Shown here: piece by piece, positions 46,398-54,896 of the stretch | How positions within the stretch are numbered: the first letter of the stretch is position 1 | Layout of the letters: every line of letters starts with the position of its first letter | Assembly: GCF_036697405.1 (NCBI RefSeq) | Contig: NZ_JBAHWA010000001.1 | Coordinates: 868,001 to 932,000, forward strand | DNA from: Lysobacter sp036697405 | GTDB taxonomy: Bacteria > Pseudomonadota > Gammaproteobacteria > Xanthomonadales > Xanthomonadaceae | DNA length: 64,000 nt | Direction: 5' to 3' | The notes under the pieces: generated by a model | Database searches by the model: none | What the model saw: the letters and a program-made list of their open reading frames with translations, nothing else | Told to the model about the DNA's origin: nothing | Position numbers and translations under genes: made by a program

Positions 46398-46895
46398 TCA
46401 GCTCGCCAGCGCCAGCATGCCCTGCAGCGACGCGGCCACGGTCTGGCGGCGCACCGCCTCGCGGTCGCCGGCGAAGTGGAAGACCTCGGCCTGCGGGTAG
46501 CCGCCGCGGCGTTTCCAGGCGATCCAGACCGTGCCCACCGGCTTGTCCTCGGTGCCGCCGCCGGGTCCGGCGATGCCGGTGACCGCTACGGCGAGGGTGG
46601 CGCCGGTGTTGGCCAGGGCGCCGGAGACCATCTCGATCACGGTCTCGCGGCTGACCGCGCCGAACTGCTCCAGGGTCTGCGGGCGCACGCTCAGCAGCGA
46701 CTGCTTGGCCTCGTAGCTGTAGGCGGCCATGCCGCATTCGAACCAGCCCGAGGAGCCGGCGATGTCGGTCAGGGTCTTGGCGATCCAGCCGCCGGTGCAG
46801 CTTTCGGCGGTGACCAGCATGTGGTGGTGGCTGCGGGCGGCCTCGCCGACCTGTTCGGCGAGGTCTTGCAGGGCGGCATCGGAGACGTCGGTCAT
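46398..46895 (-). CDS. pncC: Nicotinamide-nucleotide amidohydrolase (CinA C-terminal domain)
   Basis: 165 residues. It hydrolyses NMN to nicotinate mononucleotide in the pyridine-nucleotide salvage cycle. Motifs: VTAESCTGGWIAKTLTDIAGSSGWFECGMAAYSYEAK with the catalytic Ser, VSRETVIEMVSGA, and AVTGIAGPGGGTEDKPVGTVWIAW. It is a single-domain form without the N-terminal CinA domain. It precedes recA/lexA on the same strand, the usual pncC-recA neighbourhood, although the MarR-GNAT gene intervenes. Confidence 0.95.
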   Translation of the reverse strand: MTDVSDAALQDLAEQVGEAARSHHHMLVTAESCTGGWIAKTLTDIAGSSGWFECGMAAYSYEAKQSLLSVRPQTLEQFGAVSRETVIEMVSGALANTGATLAVAVTGIAGPGGGTEDKPVGTVWIAWKRRGGYPQAEVFHFAGDREAVRRQTVAASLQGMLALAS

Positions 46896-47292
46896 GCGCG
46901 CACTATAACGGCCCGCCGCGGCCGTGCTTTGCGCGATCGGGCAACGCTGGGTCGCGTGCCTGGAACGGCGCAGGGTGCGGAGTGCGGGCCATCGCAGCCG
47001 CCGCTCCCACAGAAGGCATCTGTCGCGCTGCCTTACTGAAGGGCGTCGCTTCCAATCCCACCGAAGGCATCGTCGCCCCGCCCCATAGAAGGAGGGGCGC
47101 TTCTATCCCACGGAAAGCGTCGTCGCCCCTGCCCATAGAAGGCTTCGCCCCATCCCACAGAAGGCGTCGCGCCTGCCCCACGGCAGGCTCGGGCGCCCCG
47201 GAAACGACGACGCGCGGACCTTGCGGCCCGCGCGTCGCGGTGTGCGCCCAGCTTCCGGCCGGCGCTGCGCCGGCGCGAAAAACGCTGCTGAC
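46896..47292. repeat. Intergenic spacer with ~50-bp imperfect tandem repeats
   Basis: No gene is supported. Four units start TCCCAC(A/C/G)GAA(G/A)GC at 47005, 47056, 47106 and 47153, with spacing 51, 50 and 47. Units share CCCATAGAAGG and GTCGCC stretches but diverge by about a quarter. A stem-loop near the receptor end follows. Confidence 0.8.
47208..47237 (-). terminator. Possible terminator of the TonB-dependent receptor
   Basis: Perfect 10-bp stem CGACGCGCGG / CCGCGCGTCG with a 10-base loop, 55 bases after the receptor stop. Only a weak GTTTC follows, so efficiency is doubtful. Confidence 0.45.
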
Positions 47293-49941
47293 TCAGTAAG
47301 ACACCCGGAAGGTCACGCCGTAGGTGCGCGGCGCGCCGAGGAAGGCGTTGAACGAGTTGAAGGCGTTGTTGGGCAGCGGCGACACGTTCTGCAGCGGCGC
47401 GTCGAAGCCGACCTGGGCGTATTCCTCGTCGAACAGGTTCTGGCCCCACAGTTCGATCATCCAGCGGCGGTCGCGGCGGCCGATGGCCACGCGTGCGTTG
47501 ACCACCGTGAACGCGCCCTGGTCCTTCTCCGGGTCCAGATCGGAGCCGGTGTTGTAGTCGGACATGTACTTGGCGCCGACGTTGAAGCGCGCGACCAGGT
47601 CGCTGGCGAAATTCCAGTCGTAGGTGATCGAGGCCGAGCCGGACCAGTACGGCGCGAAACTGACCTGGCTGCCGGGCAGCTTGTACAGCGCGCCGGCCGG
47701 CGCGGTACCGCCCGGGGCGATGAAGTCGCCGCCGGGACGCTCGTCGCCGTAGCGGGTGTCGGCATAGGTCAGGCCGCCCTGGATCATCAGGCCCTTCTGC
47801 GGCTGCCACAGCACTTCGGTGTCGATGCCCTGGGAGATCACTTCCGGGATCGAGCGCACCACGAAGCTGGTGCCGAGGAAGCTGTTGAGCTGGAAGTCCG
47901 AATAGGTCTGGTGGAACAGGGTCGCGTTGAGCAGCAGGTTGCCGTCGGCCCAGGTGGTCTTGGCGCCCAGCTCGAAGCTGTTGACGAACTCGCCCGGGAA
48001 CGAGGTGTCGTTGACCGGCACGATGCCCTGCCCCGCGCTGGACAGGCCGTTGGACGACTGCACGCGATCGAGGTTGAAACCGCCGGCCTTGTAGCCGCGC
48101 GCGCCCGAGGCGTAGGTCATGACGTGCTCGTTCCAGCGGTAGGCGACCTTCAGCGTGCCCGACCACTCTTTCTCTTCGCTCTCCTGATGGGTCGCGCGGC
48201 CGTTGTGCAGCGGGTTGGCCCAGGGCAGGCAGCTGAAGCCGACGATGTTGCTGATGATCGCGGCCTGCTGCGCGGGCGGCAGCGAGGCAAACGGCAAGCC
48301 GCGCCCGGTCAAGGCCGCGGCGATGCGGCCCTGCGCGGCCGGACTGACCTGGCCGTTGGGACCGAAGTAGGAAGCGCAGCCGATGCTGCCGTTGGGATTG
48401 CTGTAGCGCGAATCCAGTTCCTTGTCTTCCTGGGTGTAGCGCAGGCCCATGGTGATATCGAGCGCGTCGGTCGCGTGCCAGGTGTTGTTGGTGAAGAAGG
48501 CCTTGCTCTTGGCGTTCTGGCGGTACTTGTCGTCGGCGCCGAAGCCGGCGAAGGCGGTGCCGAACGGACGCCCGGTGGTCTGCGACAGGAAGGTCGCCGC
48601 GGTCGGCGACTGCGCCAGGGCCGGGTTGATCAGGGCCAGCAGCGCGGTCGACAGATAGGGCTCGTAGGCATTGCCGATGCGGTAGGTCTCGTTGCGGTTC
48701 AGGTCTTCGTCGGAGAAGAACAGGCCGAACATCCAGTCGATCTTGTCGGTGGACCCGGTCAGGCGGAACTCCTGGCTGAAGGTCTTGAACTCGGTCAGCG
48801 ATTCGTCTTCGTCGGCGTTGCGATACAGCAGGTCGGCGCTGGTGAAGTCGAAGTCCAGGCCGTTGATCGCACGCCACTCGCGCTTGGCGGTGATCGAGGT
48901 CAGGGTGGCGTTGTTGAACCAGGGCGTGATCCAGTTGACCTCGGCCGAGACGCCCTTGTCCTTCATGTCCTGCTCGGTGCTGCGGTTGCTGTAGGCCACG
49001 CGCGCGAACGGGTCGGCGACCGGGGCCACGCCCGAGTCCGGCGACAGCGCATCGATGATCGCGCCGGTGGCGCCGCGCACCGTGGTCACGGCGGCGCAGC
49101 AGTTCTCTTCGCGGCTGGTGAAATCGCCGATCAGGTTGATGTCGAGGTTCTCGGTCGGCTCCAGCAGCAGCTGCGCGCGCAGGGTGTGGAAGTTCTGGTC
49201 GAAGTCCTCCTTCTCCAGGCGCGGGCCGGCGCCCGTGCGCACGTCGATGAAACCGTCGCGCTCGCGCTGGGCGCCGTAGATGCGGAACGCGGCGTTGTCG
49301 CCGATCGGCGTGTTGAACGCGCCGGCCAGGCCGAGCGCACCGTAATTGCCGACGGTGAGCTCGCCCTCGACGCTGGTGTTGTAGTCGGGGCGGCGGGTGA
49401 TGACGTTGATCACGCCGGCCGAGGTGTTCTTGCCGAATACCGTGCCCTGCGGGCCCTTGAGCACTTCGATGCGCTCGATCTCGCCCAGGTCGCCGAAGCC
49501 GACGCCGTTGCGCGGGCGGTAGACGCCGTCGATCACGATGCCCACCGACGACTCCAGGCCGGCGTTGTCGCCGACGGTGCCGATGCCGCGGATGCGCGCG
49601 GTGGTCTGGGCCTCGCTCTGGGTGCTGGTCACGGTCAGGCCCGGCACCAGCACCTGCAGGTCCTTGACGTCGCGCACGCCGGTGTCCTGCAGCAGCTGCT
49701 CGGGCAAGGCGGTGATCGCGATGGGCACGTCCTGCAACGCTTCCTCGCGCTTCTGCGCGGTCACGGTGAGGCCGGACAGCGTGGTCGCCTCTTCCTCGTC
49801 CTTGGCGCCCGCGTCGGGCGGCGTCTGCTGCGCGTACACCGGCACCGCGGTCATCGCCGCCAACGCGGCGGCTACCGCAAAAGCGAGACGCCGACGCCCA
49901 TGGTTCCGTGTTCCCTGGCTAGCCGACTTGCGTGCACTCAT
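47293..49941 (-). CDS. TonB-dependent receptor
   Basis: 882 residues from ATG 49941, chosen because GGGGAGG lies 5 bases upstream; an ATG 18 bases earlier lacks this. Signal peptide to PVYAQ. The plug (about 40-190) has GLTVTAQKREEALQDVPIAITALP, RIRGIGTVGDNAG and EIERIEVLKGPQGTVFGKNTSAGVINVITRRP, then a 22-strand barrel with a C-terminal TFRVSY. Cysteine pairs (ENCCAA; SFSCLPW region) sit in loops. Related receptors import siderophores or large carbohydrates; the substrate is not evident. It is monocistronic on the minus strand. Confidence 0.95.
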   Translation of the reverse strand: MSARKSASQGTRNHGRRRLAFAVAAALAAMTAVPVYAQQTPPDAGAKDEEEATTLSGLTVTAQKREEALQDVPIAITALPEQLLQDTGVRDVKDLQVLVPGLTVTSTQSEAQTTARIRGIGTVGDNAGLESSVGIVIDGVYRPRNGVGFGDLGEIERIEVLKGPQGTVFGKNTSAGVINVITRRPDYNTSVEGELTVGNYGALGLAGAFNTPIGDNAAFRIYGAQRERDGFIDVRTGAGPRLEKEDFDQNFHTLRAQLLLEPTENLDINLIGDFTSREENCCAAVTTVRGATGAIIDALSPDSGVAPVADPFARVAYSNRSTEQDMKDKGVSAEVNWITPWFNNATLTSITAKREWRAINGLDFDFTSADLLYRNADEDESLTEFKTFSQEFRLTGSTDKIDWMFGLFFSDEDLNRNETYRIGNAYEPYLSTALLALINPALAQSPTAATFLSQTTGRPFGTAFAGFGADDKYRQNAKSKAFFTNNTWHATDALDITMGLRYTQEDKELDSRYSNPNGSIGCASYFGPNGQVSPAAQGRIAAALTGRGLPFASLPPAQQAAIISNIVGFSCLPWANPLHNGRATHQESEEKEWSGTLKVAYRWNEHVMTYASGARGYKAGGFNLDRVQSSNGLSSAGQGIVPVNDTSFPGEFVNSFELGAKTTWADGNLLLNATLFHQTYSDFQLNSFLGTSFVVRSIPEVISQGIDTEVLWQPQKGLMIQGGLTYADTRYGDERPGGDFIAPGGTAPAGALYKLPGSQVSFAPYWSGSASITYDWNFASDLVARFNVGAKYMSDYNTGSDLDPEKDQGAFTVVNARVAIGRRDRRWMIELWGQNLFDEEYAQVGFDAPLQNVSPLPNNAFNSFNAFLGAPRTYGVTFRVSY

Positions 49942-50611
49942 CGCGACCTCCCCTGACATTGTTAAACCGCCGGCACCTGCCGGCGGAGACCTGGCCCTGC
50001 GAATTGAAGACCTGCGCGACTCGGCGCGGCGCGCCCCTAGCACGCCCCCCCTGTGCGGCCCAGCGTCAACGGCGTCGCGGTTACGACATACGCCGGATCA
50101 TTGACGCTGCGCACAATAAAGAAAGATAGCGGAAGCTAGCACGCCCGTCGCCACCGTCATGCGGCGGAGCAGCAATCGCACGACCGTTCGTCCAACAACC
50201 GCGAGCAAGGCCGCGGACACGCCATCGGACTCGGCACGGGCGGTCGCAGGAACACCACCAAGGGCGCTGAGACGCAGGTGCTTCGGCCCGGGACGGTCGT
50301 TCATTGCCGCTGCGCGCCGCCCGGCGCGCAGCCATCGCGCCGCGCATCGCATCGCATCGCAGGGCGGGGCCGAACGGCGAACCCGCCATCTGCCATCGCC
50401 GCAGCAAGCGGCACCCGACCGCGAGGAACCGGCGCCGTCGGGTTCGCCGACATCGGACACGCGCGGGCGATCGCCCGCGCAGCGACTTGAGCGCCGCTGC
50501 GCTCCGCTCGGATCGGACTGGGTTCGTCGATGGCGACCCCGCCCCATGCGCATCCGGGGCGGCCTGCCGGCCCGGTCGAAGCCGTCGATCCGGCCAGGCT
50601 GATTGAGCAAT
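49942..50611. other. 670-base spacer without a recognisable gene
   Basis: No frame shows homology or domain features. It is very GC-rich and holds runs such as GGGGGGG near 50047 and CGCATCGCATCGCATCGC near 50345, which suggest low constraint. The receptor promoter should lie at the left end; a TTGACG on the minus strand near 50070 is a weak candidate. Confidence 0.6.
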
Positions 50612-51694
50612 TCAAGTCATTGTTTTTTGGGACTCCAGCGCTGGCGACTTCAGCTTCCCCGCCGGTCGTTGGTAGCCATCGGGATTTGCCGACTGCCACC
50701 GCCACGCATCGCGGCACATGGCATGCAGGTCCAGGCGCGTCCGCCATCCGAGCAGGCGATGCGCGAGCGACGGATCCGCATAGACCTGCGCGACGTCGCC
50801 CTGGCGACGCCCCACGATTTCGTAGGGGATGCGGCATCCGGATGCCCGTTCGAAGGCGTGCACGAGTTCCAGCACGCTGATTCCGCGGCCGGTACCCAGG
50901 TTGACGGTCAGGTTGCCTTCGCCACGCATCAGGTAGTCCAGCGCGACCACATGGGCCTGCGCCAGGTCCAGGACGTGTATGTAGTCGCGGATGCCGGTGC
51001 CGTCGGGGGTCGGGTAGTCGTCGCCGAAGATGCTCAGCTTGCTGCGCCGCCCCGCGGCGACCTGGCAGATATAGGGCATCAGGTTATTGGGAATGCCCAA
51101 GGGATCCTCGCCGATCAGGCCCGAAGGATGCGCGCCGACGGGATTGAAGTAGCGCAGGCTGGCGGCGCGGAAGCTGGCGTCCGTGTGGCACAGGTCGCCG
51201 ATCAACTGCTCCATCACCAGCTTGGTGCGGCCATAGGGGTTGGTCACGTCCAACCGGGCCTGCTCGTCGATCGGAACCCTCTGCGGATCGCCATAGACGG
51301 TGGCGGACGAGCTGAACACCAGCCGTGCCACGCCTGCCTCCCGCATGGCCCCCAGCAGGTTGATCGTGCCGCAGATGTTGTTGTCGAAGTACGCCAGCGG
51401 CCGCGCAAACGACTCGCCGACGGCCTTGAGCGCGGCGAAGTGCATCACCGCATCGAAGCGATGACGCCTGAACAATCGGCTCACGGCGGACCGGTTGCGC
51501 AAGTCCAGGCGTTCGCACTCGACCGGTGCGCCGATGATGCGCTGCAAGCGCAACAGGACGCGCGGCGAACTGTTCGAAAAGTTGTCGGCGACGACGACGC
51601 GATGCCCATGCTCCGCCAGCGCAACGCAGGCGTGGCTGCCGATGTAGCCGGCGCCACCGCACACCAGGACGCACATCGATGTCTGGCCGGCCAT
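50612..51694 (-). CDS. galE: UDP-glucose 4-epimerase
   Basis: 360 residues from ATG 51694 (ATG 51676 also possible). Interconverts UDP-glucose and UDP-galactose (or the GlcNAc forms). The NAD Rossmann motif CGGAGYIGSHACVALAEHGH, FSSSATVYG, the catalytic YGRTK pair and YFNPVGAHPSG are all present. DGTGIRDYIHVLDLAQAH is the GalE-specific late motif. It is divergent from the polysaccharide cluster across 191 bases and probably supplies its galactose-type sugars. Confidence 0.95.
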   Translation of the reverse strand: MAGQTSMCVLVCGGAGYIGSHACVALAEHGHRVVVADNFSNSSPRVLLRLQRIIGAPVECERLDLRNRSAVSRLFRRHRFDAVMHFAALKAVGESFARPLAYFDNNICGTINLLGAMREAGVARLVFSSSATVYGDPQRVPIDEQARLDVTNPYGRTKLVMEQLIGDLCHTDASFRAASLRYFNPVGAHPSGLIGEDPLGIPNNLMPYICQVAAGRRSKLSIFGDDYPTPDGTGIRDYIHVLDLAQAHVVALDYLMRGEGNLTVNLGTGRGISVLELVHAFERASGCRIPYEIVGRRQGDVAQVYADPSLAHRLLGWRTRLDLHAMCRDAWRWQSANPDGYQRPAGKLKSPALESQKTMT

Positions 51695-51885
51695 CTGGGT
51701 TCGCCTTCGCTGCCCTGGTTTCGGGGACAACGCGGAACACGGGTCCGGGCGTCCAGCCTTGCGATCGCCCGCCCCGGCGCCCCCGCGCTCGTCGCCCTTT
51801 GTCCGCGATGGCGCCCGGCTAGCGTTAACCACTAGACCGGATACCCCAGCACGGGCTCGGTAGTCGACCATCAGGGGAGGTCTGC

Positions 51886-53181
51886 TTGGCAAGCAATGCC
51901 CCATTGGCCTCGCCGGACGAGGCCCGCATCGCGATACTCGGCTTGGGCTACGTGGGCCTGCCGCTGGCCGTGGCGTTCGGCAAGCGGTTCCCGACCGTCG
52001 GCTTCGACATCGACACCGCGCGCGTGGCCGAACTGCAGGCCTATCGCGACCACACCCGCGAGGTCACGGCGGAAGAGCTGCGCGAGGCATCGCTGCTGAC
52101 GTTCGACAGCGATCCGTCGGCGCTGGCCGGCTGCAACGTGTTCATCGTGACCGTGCCGACGCCCATCGACGAGTACAAGCGTCCCGACCTGCGTCCGCTG
52201 GAGTCGGCCAGCCGGACGGTGGGCCGGGCGATCGGACGCGGCGGCATCGTGATCTACGAGTCGACGGTGTATCCCGGGGCGACGGAGGAGATCTGCGTCC
52301 CGATCGTCGAACGCGAGTCGAAGCTGGCGTTCAACCAGGACTTCTATGCCGGCTACAGCCCGGAACGCATCAATCCGGGCGACCCGCAGCACCGCCTGGA
52401 AACCATCATGAAGGTCACCTCGGGCTCGACGCCGGAGGCCGCCGCGCTGGTCGACACCCTGTATGGGCGGATCATCAAGGCGGGTACCCACCGGGCCTCC
52501 AGCATCCGCGTCGCCGAGGCGGCAAAGGTCATCGAGAACATCCAGCGCGACGTCAACATCGCCCTGATCAACGAACTGGCCCTGCTTTTTCATCGTCTCG
52601 ACATCGACACCCACGAGGTGCTCGAAGCGGCCGGCACCAAGTGGAACTTCCTGCCGTTCCGTCCCGGCCTGGTAGGCGGCCACTGCATCGGCGTGGATCC
52701 CTATTACCTCACCCACAAGGCCCAGCAGATCGGCTACCACCCCGACATGATCCTCGCCGGGCGCCGCATCAACGACGGCATGGGCAGCCATGTCGCGCGC
52801 CGGGTGGTGAAGCTGATGCGCCAGCGCAACCATGACATGACCCGGGCACGGGTGCTGGTTCTGGGCCTGGCTTTCAAGGAGAACTGCCCGGACCTTCGCA
52901 ATACCAAGGTGGTCGACATCGTCCGCGAACTTCATTGCTACAACGCCCAGGTCGACGTTCACGACCCCTGGGTCGACGCCGGGCATGCGCACGAGGAATA
53001 CGGCGTGGACCTCGTCGCCGAGCCCGAGCCTGGCCGCTACGACGCCATCGTGCTCGCGGTGGCGCATGCGGAGTTCGTCGCCATGGGAGCGGATCGGATC
53101 CGCAGCCTGGGCATACCCGGGGCCGTGCTCTTCGACGTCAAGCGCGCCTTGCCGCGCGCCAGCGTCGACGGCTGCCTGTGA
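51886..53181 (+). CDS. UDP-N-acetyl-D-hexosamine 6-dehydrogenase (TviB/WbpO type)
   Basis: 431 residues from TTG 51886, supported by GGGGAGG 5 bases upstream. It oxidises C6 of a UDP-HexNAc to the uronic acid with NAD. Motifs: ILGLGYVGLPLAVAFGKRF, TVPTPIDEYKRPDL, YSPERINPGD, VAEAAKVIENIQRDVNIALINELA, the catalytic Cys in LVGGHCIGVDPYYL, and GLAFKENCPDLRNTKV. The VTVPTP and PYYL text is closer to TviB/WbpO than to UDP-glucose dehydrogenase, so a GlcNAcA or GalNAcA product is likely. It is first in the polymer operon. Confidence 0.92.
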   Translation: MASNAPLASPDEARIAILGLGYVGLPLAVAFGKRFPTVGFDIDTARVAELQAYRDHTREVTAEELREASLLTFDSDPSALAGCNVFIVTVPTPIDEYKRPDLRPLESASRTVGRAIGRGGIVIYESTVYPGATEEICVPIVERESKLAFNQDFYAGYSPERINPGDPQHRLETIMKVTSGSTPEAAALVDTLYGRIIKAGTHRASSIRVAEAAKVIENIQRDVNIALINELALLFHRLDIDTHEVLEAAGTKWNFLPFRPGLVGGHCIGVDPYYLTHKAQQIGYHPDMILAGRRINDGMGSHVARRVVKLMRQRNHDMTRARVLVLGLAFKENCPDLRNTKVVDIVRELHCYNAQVDVHDPWVDAGHAHEEYGVDLVAEPEPGRYDAIVLAVAHAEFVAMGADRIRSLGIPGAVLFDVKRALPRASVDGCL

Positions 53182-53186
53182 TCGCC

Positions 53187-54194
53187 ATGCGCGTTCTGGT
53201 CACCGGCGCGGCGGGCTTCATCGGCGCAAAGCTGAGCCAGACCCTGCTGGCGCGAGGCGACGAAGTGCTCGGCTTCGACGACCTCAACGCGTATTACGAC
53301 CCGAGCCTGAAACAGGCCCGCCTGGCGCGCCTGCTGCCGCAGGCGAATTTCCGCTTCGTGCTCGGCTCGCTCGAGGACCGCACGGCCGTGGACGCGGCCT
53401 TCGCCTCGTTCAGACCGCAGCGGGTCGTGAACCTGGCGGCGCAGGCCGGCGTGCGCTACTCGCTGGAAAACCCCCGCGCCTACGTCGACAGCAACGTCGT
53501 CGGATTCCTGAACATCCTGGAAGCCTGTCGCCACCGCGCCATAGAACACCTCGTGTACGCGTCCTCCAGTTCGGTGTACGGCGCCAATCGCAAGCTCCCG
53601 TTCTCGGTCGACGACAACGTCGACCATCCGGTGAGCATGTATGCCGCGACCAAGAAGGCCAACGAGCTGATGGCGCACACCTACAGCCATCTGTTCGGGT
53701 TGCCGACGACGGGGCTGCGCTTCTTCACCGTCTACGGCCCCTGGGGTCGGCCGGACATGGCGCTGTTCCTGTTCACGCGCAAGATCCTCGCCGGCGAGCC
53801 GATCGAGCTCTTCAACCACGGCCGTCACAGCCGCGACTTCACCTACATCGACGATATCGTCGAAGGCATCGTCCGCACGCTCGACCGGATCCCGATGCCC
53901 GACCCGGACCGGGCCGCGGCGGCGCCCTCGCCCGCCAGTTCCGGCGCGCCCTATCGGCTCTACAACATCGGCAACCACCGACCCGTCGAACTGCTGCGCT
54001 ACCTCGAGGTGCTCGAAGACTGCCTGGGGCGCAAATCCGAGCGACGCCTGCTGCCCATGCAGCCGGGCGACGTGCCCGATACCTGCGCCGACGTCGAAGC
54101 CTTGCGCCGGGATGTGGGCTACTCGCCGTCGACTCCGGTGGAAGTCGGCGTCGCTCGCTTCGTCGATTGGTACCGCGACTACTACGGGGCCTGA
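53187..54194 (+). CDS. UDP-uronate 4-epimerase-like NAD-dependent epimerase
   Basis: 335 residues from ATG 53187; a GTG at 53178 overlaps the previous stop (GTGA) and is an alternative. SDR epimerase with LVTGAAGFIGAKLSQTLLARGDEVLGFDDLNAYYD, LAAQAGVRYSLENPRAYVDSN, ASSSSVYGANRKLPFS and the catalytic YAATKKANE. The N-terminal and YDP spacing match UDP-glucuronate 4-epimerase (LpsL/Cap1J type). Paired with the TviB-like gene it probably converts the UDP-HexNAc-uronate to its C4 epimer. Confidence 0.9.
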   Translation: MRVLVTGAAGFIGAKLSQTLLARGDEVLGFDDLNAYYDPSLKQARLARLLPQANFRFVLGSLEDRTAVDAAFASFRPQRVVNLAAQAGVRYSLENPRAYVDSNVVGFLNILEACRHRAIEHLVYASSSSVYGANRKLPFSVDDNVDHPVSMYAATKKANELMAHTYSHLFGLPTTGLRFFTVYGPWGRPDMALFLFTRKILAGEPIELFNHGRHSRDFTYIDDIVEGIVRTLDRIPMPDPDRAAAAPSPASSGAPYRLYNIGNHRPVELLRYLEVLEDCLGRKSERRLLPMQPGDVPDTCADVEALRRDVGYSPSTPVEVGVARFVDWYRDYYGA

Positions 54195-54278
54195 AGGAAC
54201 GGGTCTTGTCCAACGTTGGATTTGGCCGGGTGCGTCGGCGCCCGGCGTTGTTCAAGAGGGGTCAATCGGAGAATCGCC

Positions 54279-54896
54279 ATGCGCCTCGCAGCCTCCCTTC
54301 GGGCTTTGGTTCTGCCCCTTCTGCTTGCCGGTTGCGCCAGTTCGGGGCACCTCGCGTCGGGCGCCCCGCCGGCCGCCGCTCCGGTCGCGGACGCATACCA
54401 GATCGGCGTCGACGACCTCGTCCAGGTTTCGGTCTGGCGCAATCCCGAGCTGGGCGTCACCGCGCCGGTCCGACCGGACGGCAAGATCTCGGTTCCGCTG
54501 GTCGGCGACATCATGGCCGGCGGCCGTACGCCCGACGCCGTCGCCAAGGAACTGCAGGGAAAGCTCGCGGCCTTCGTGATCGAGCCCCAGGTGACGGTGA
54601 TCATCACCGAGCTGCGAAGCCATGAATACCTGTCGCGCGTGCGGGTCACCGGTGCGGTACGCACGCCGGTTTCGATTCCCTACCGGCAGGGCATGACCGT
54701 GCTGGATGCGGTCCTGGCGGCCGGCGGCGTCACCGAGTTCGCCGCGCCCGACCGTTCCAGCCTGCACCGCAAGAACGGCGACGGCGCGCAGGCCTACGGC
54801 GTGCAGCTGGACAACATTCTCAATGCCGGTGATCTCAGCACCAATTACAAGGTCGCTCCCGGCGACGTGATCACGGTACCGGAGCGCGTCTTGTGA
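54279..54896 (+). CDS. Short polysaccharide export (OPX/GumB-like) lipoprotein
   Basis: 205 residues from ATG 54279 (GGAG 8 bases upstream). The signal peptide ends LLLAGC, so it is lipidated. The Poly_export domain (IGVDDLVQVSVWRNPELGVTAPVRPDGKISVPLVGDIMAGG) and one SLBB domain (VTGAVRTPVSIPYRQGMTVLDAVLAAGG) follow. Wza is about 380 residues with a C-terminal helix that makes the outer-membrane pore; that part is missing, as in GumB (about 210). A separate beta-barrel is then expected as pore. It overlaps the next gene by 4 bases (GTGA). Confidence 0.93.
   Translation: MRLAASLRALVLPLLLAGCASSGHLASGAPPAAAPVADAYQIGVDDLVQVSVWRNPELGVTAPVRPDGKISVPLVGDIMAGGRTPDAVAKELQGKLAAFVIEPQVTVIITELRSHEYLSRVRVTGAVRTPVSIPYRQGMTVLDAVLAAGGVTEFAAPDRSSLHRKNGDGAQAYGVQLDNILNAGDLSTNYKVAPGDVITVPERVL

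Noticed and set aside
47005..47199. CRISPR array
   Set aside because: Units are adjacent, about 50 bases and imperfect, with no unique spacers; no cas genes are present.
50044..50611. Several frames of 70-180 codons on both strands
   Set aside because: Arg/Ala/Pro-rich shadow translations of GC-rich DNA, no ribosome binding sites or domains.
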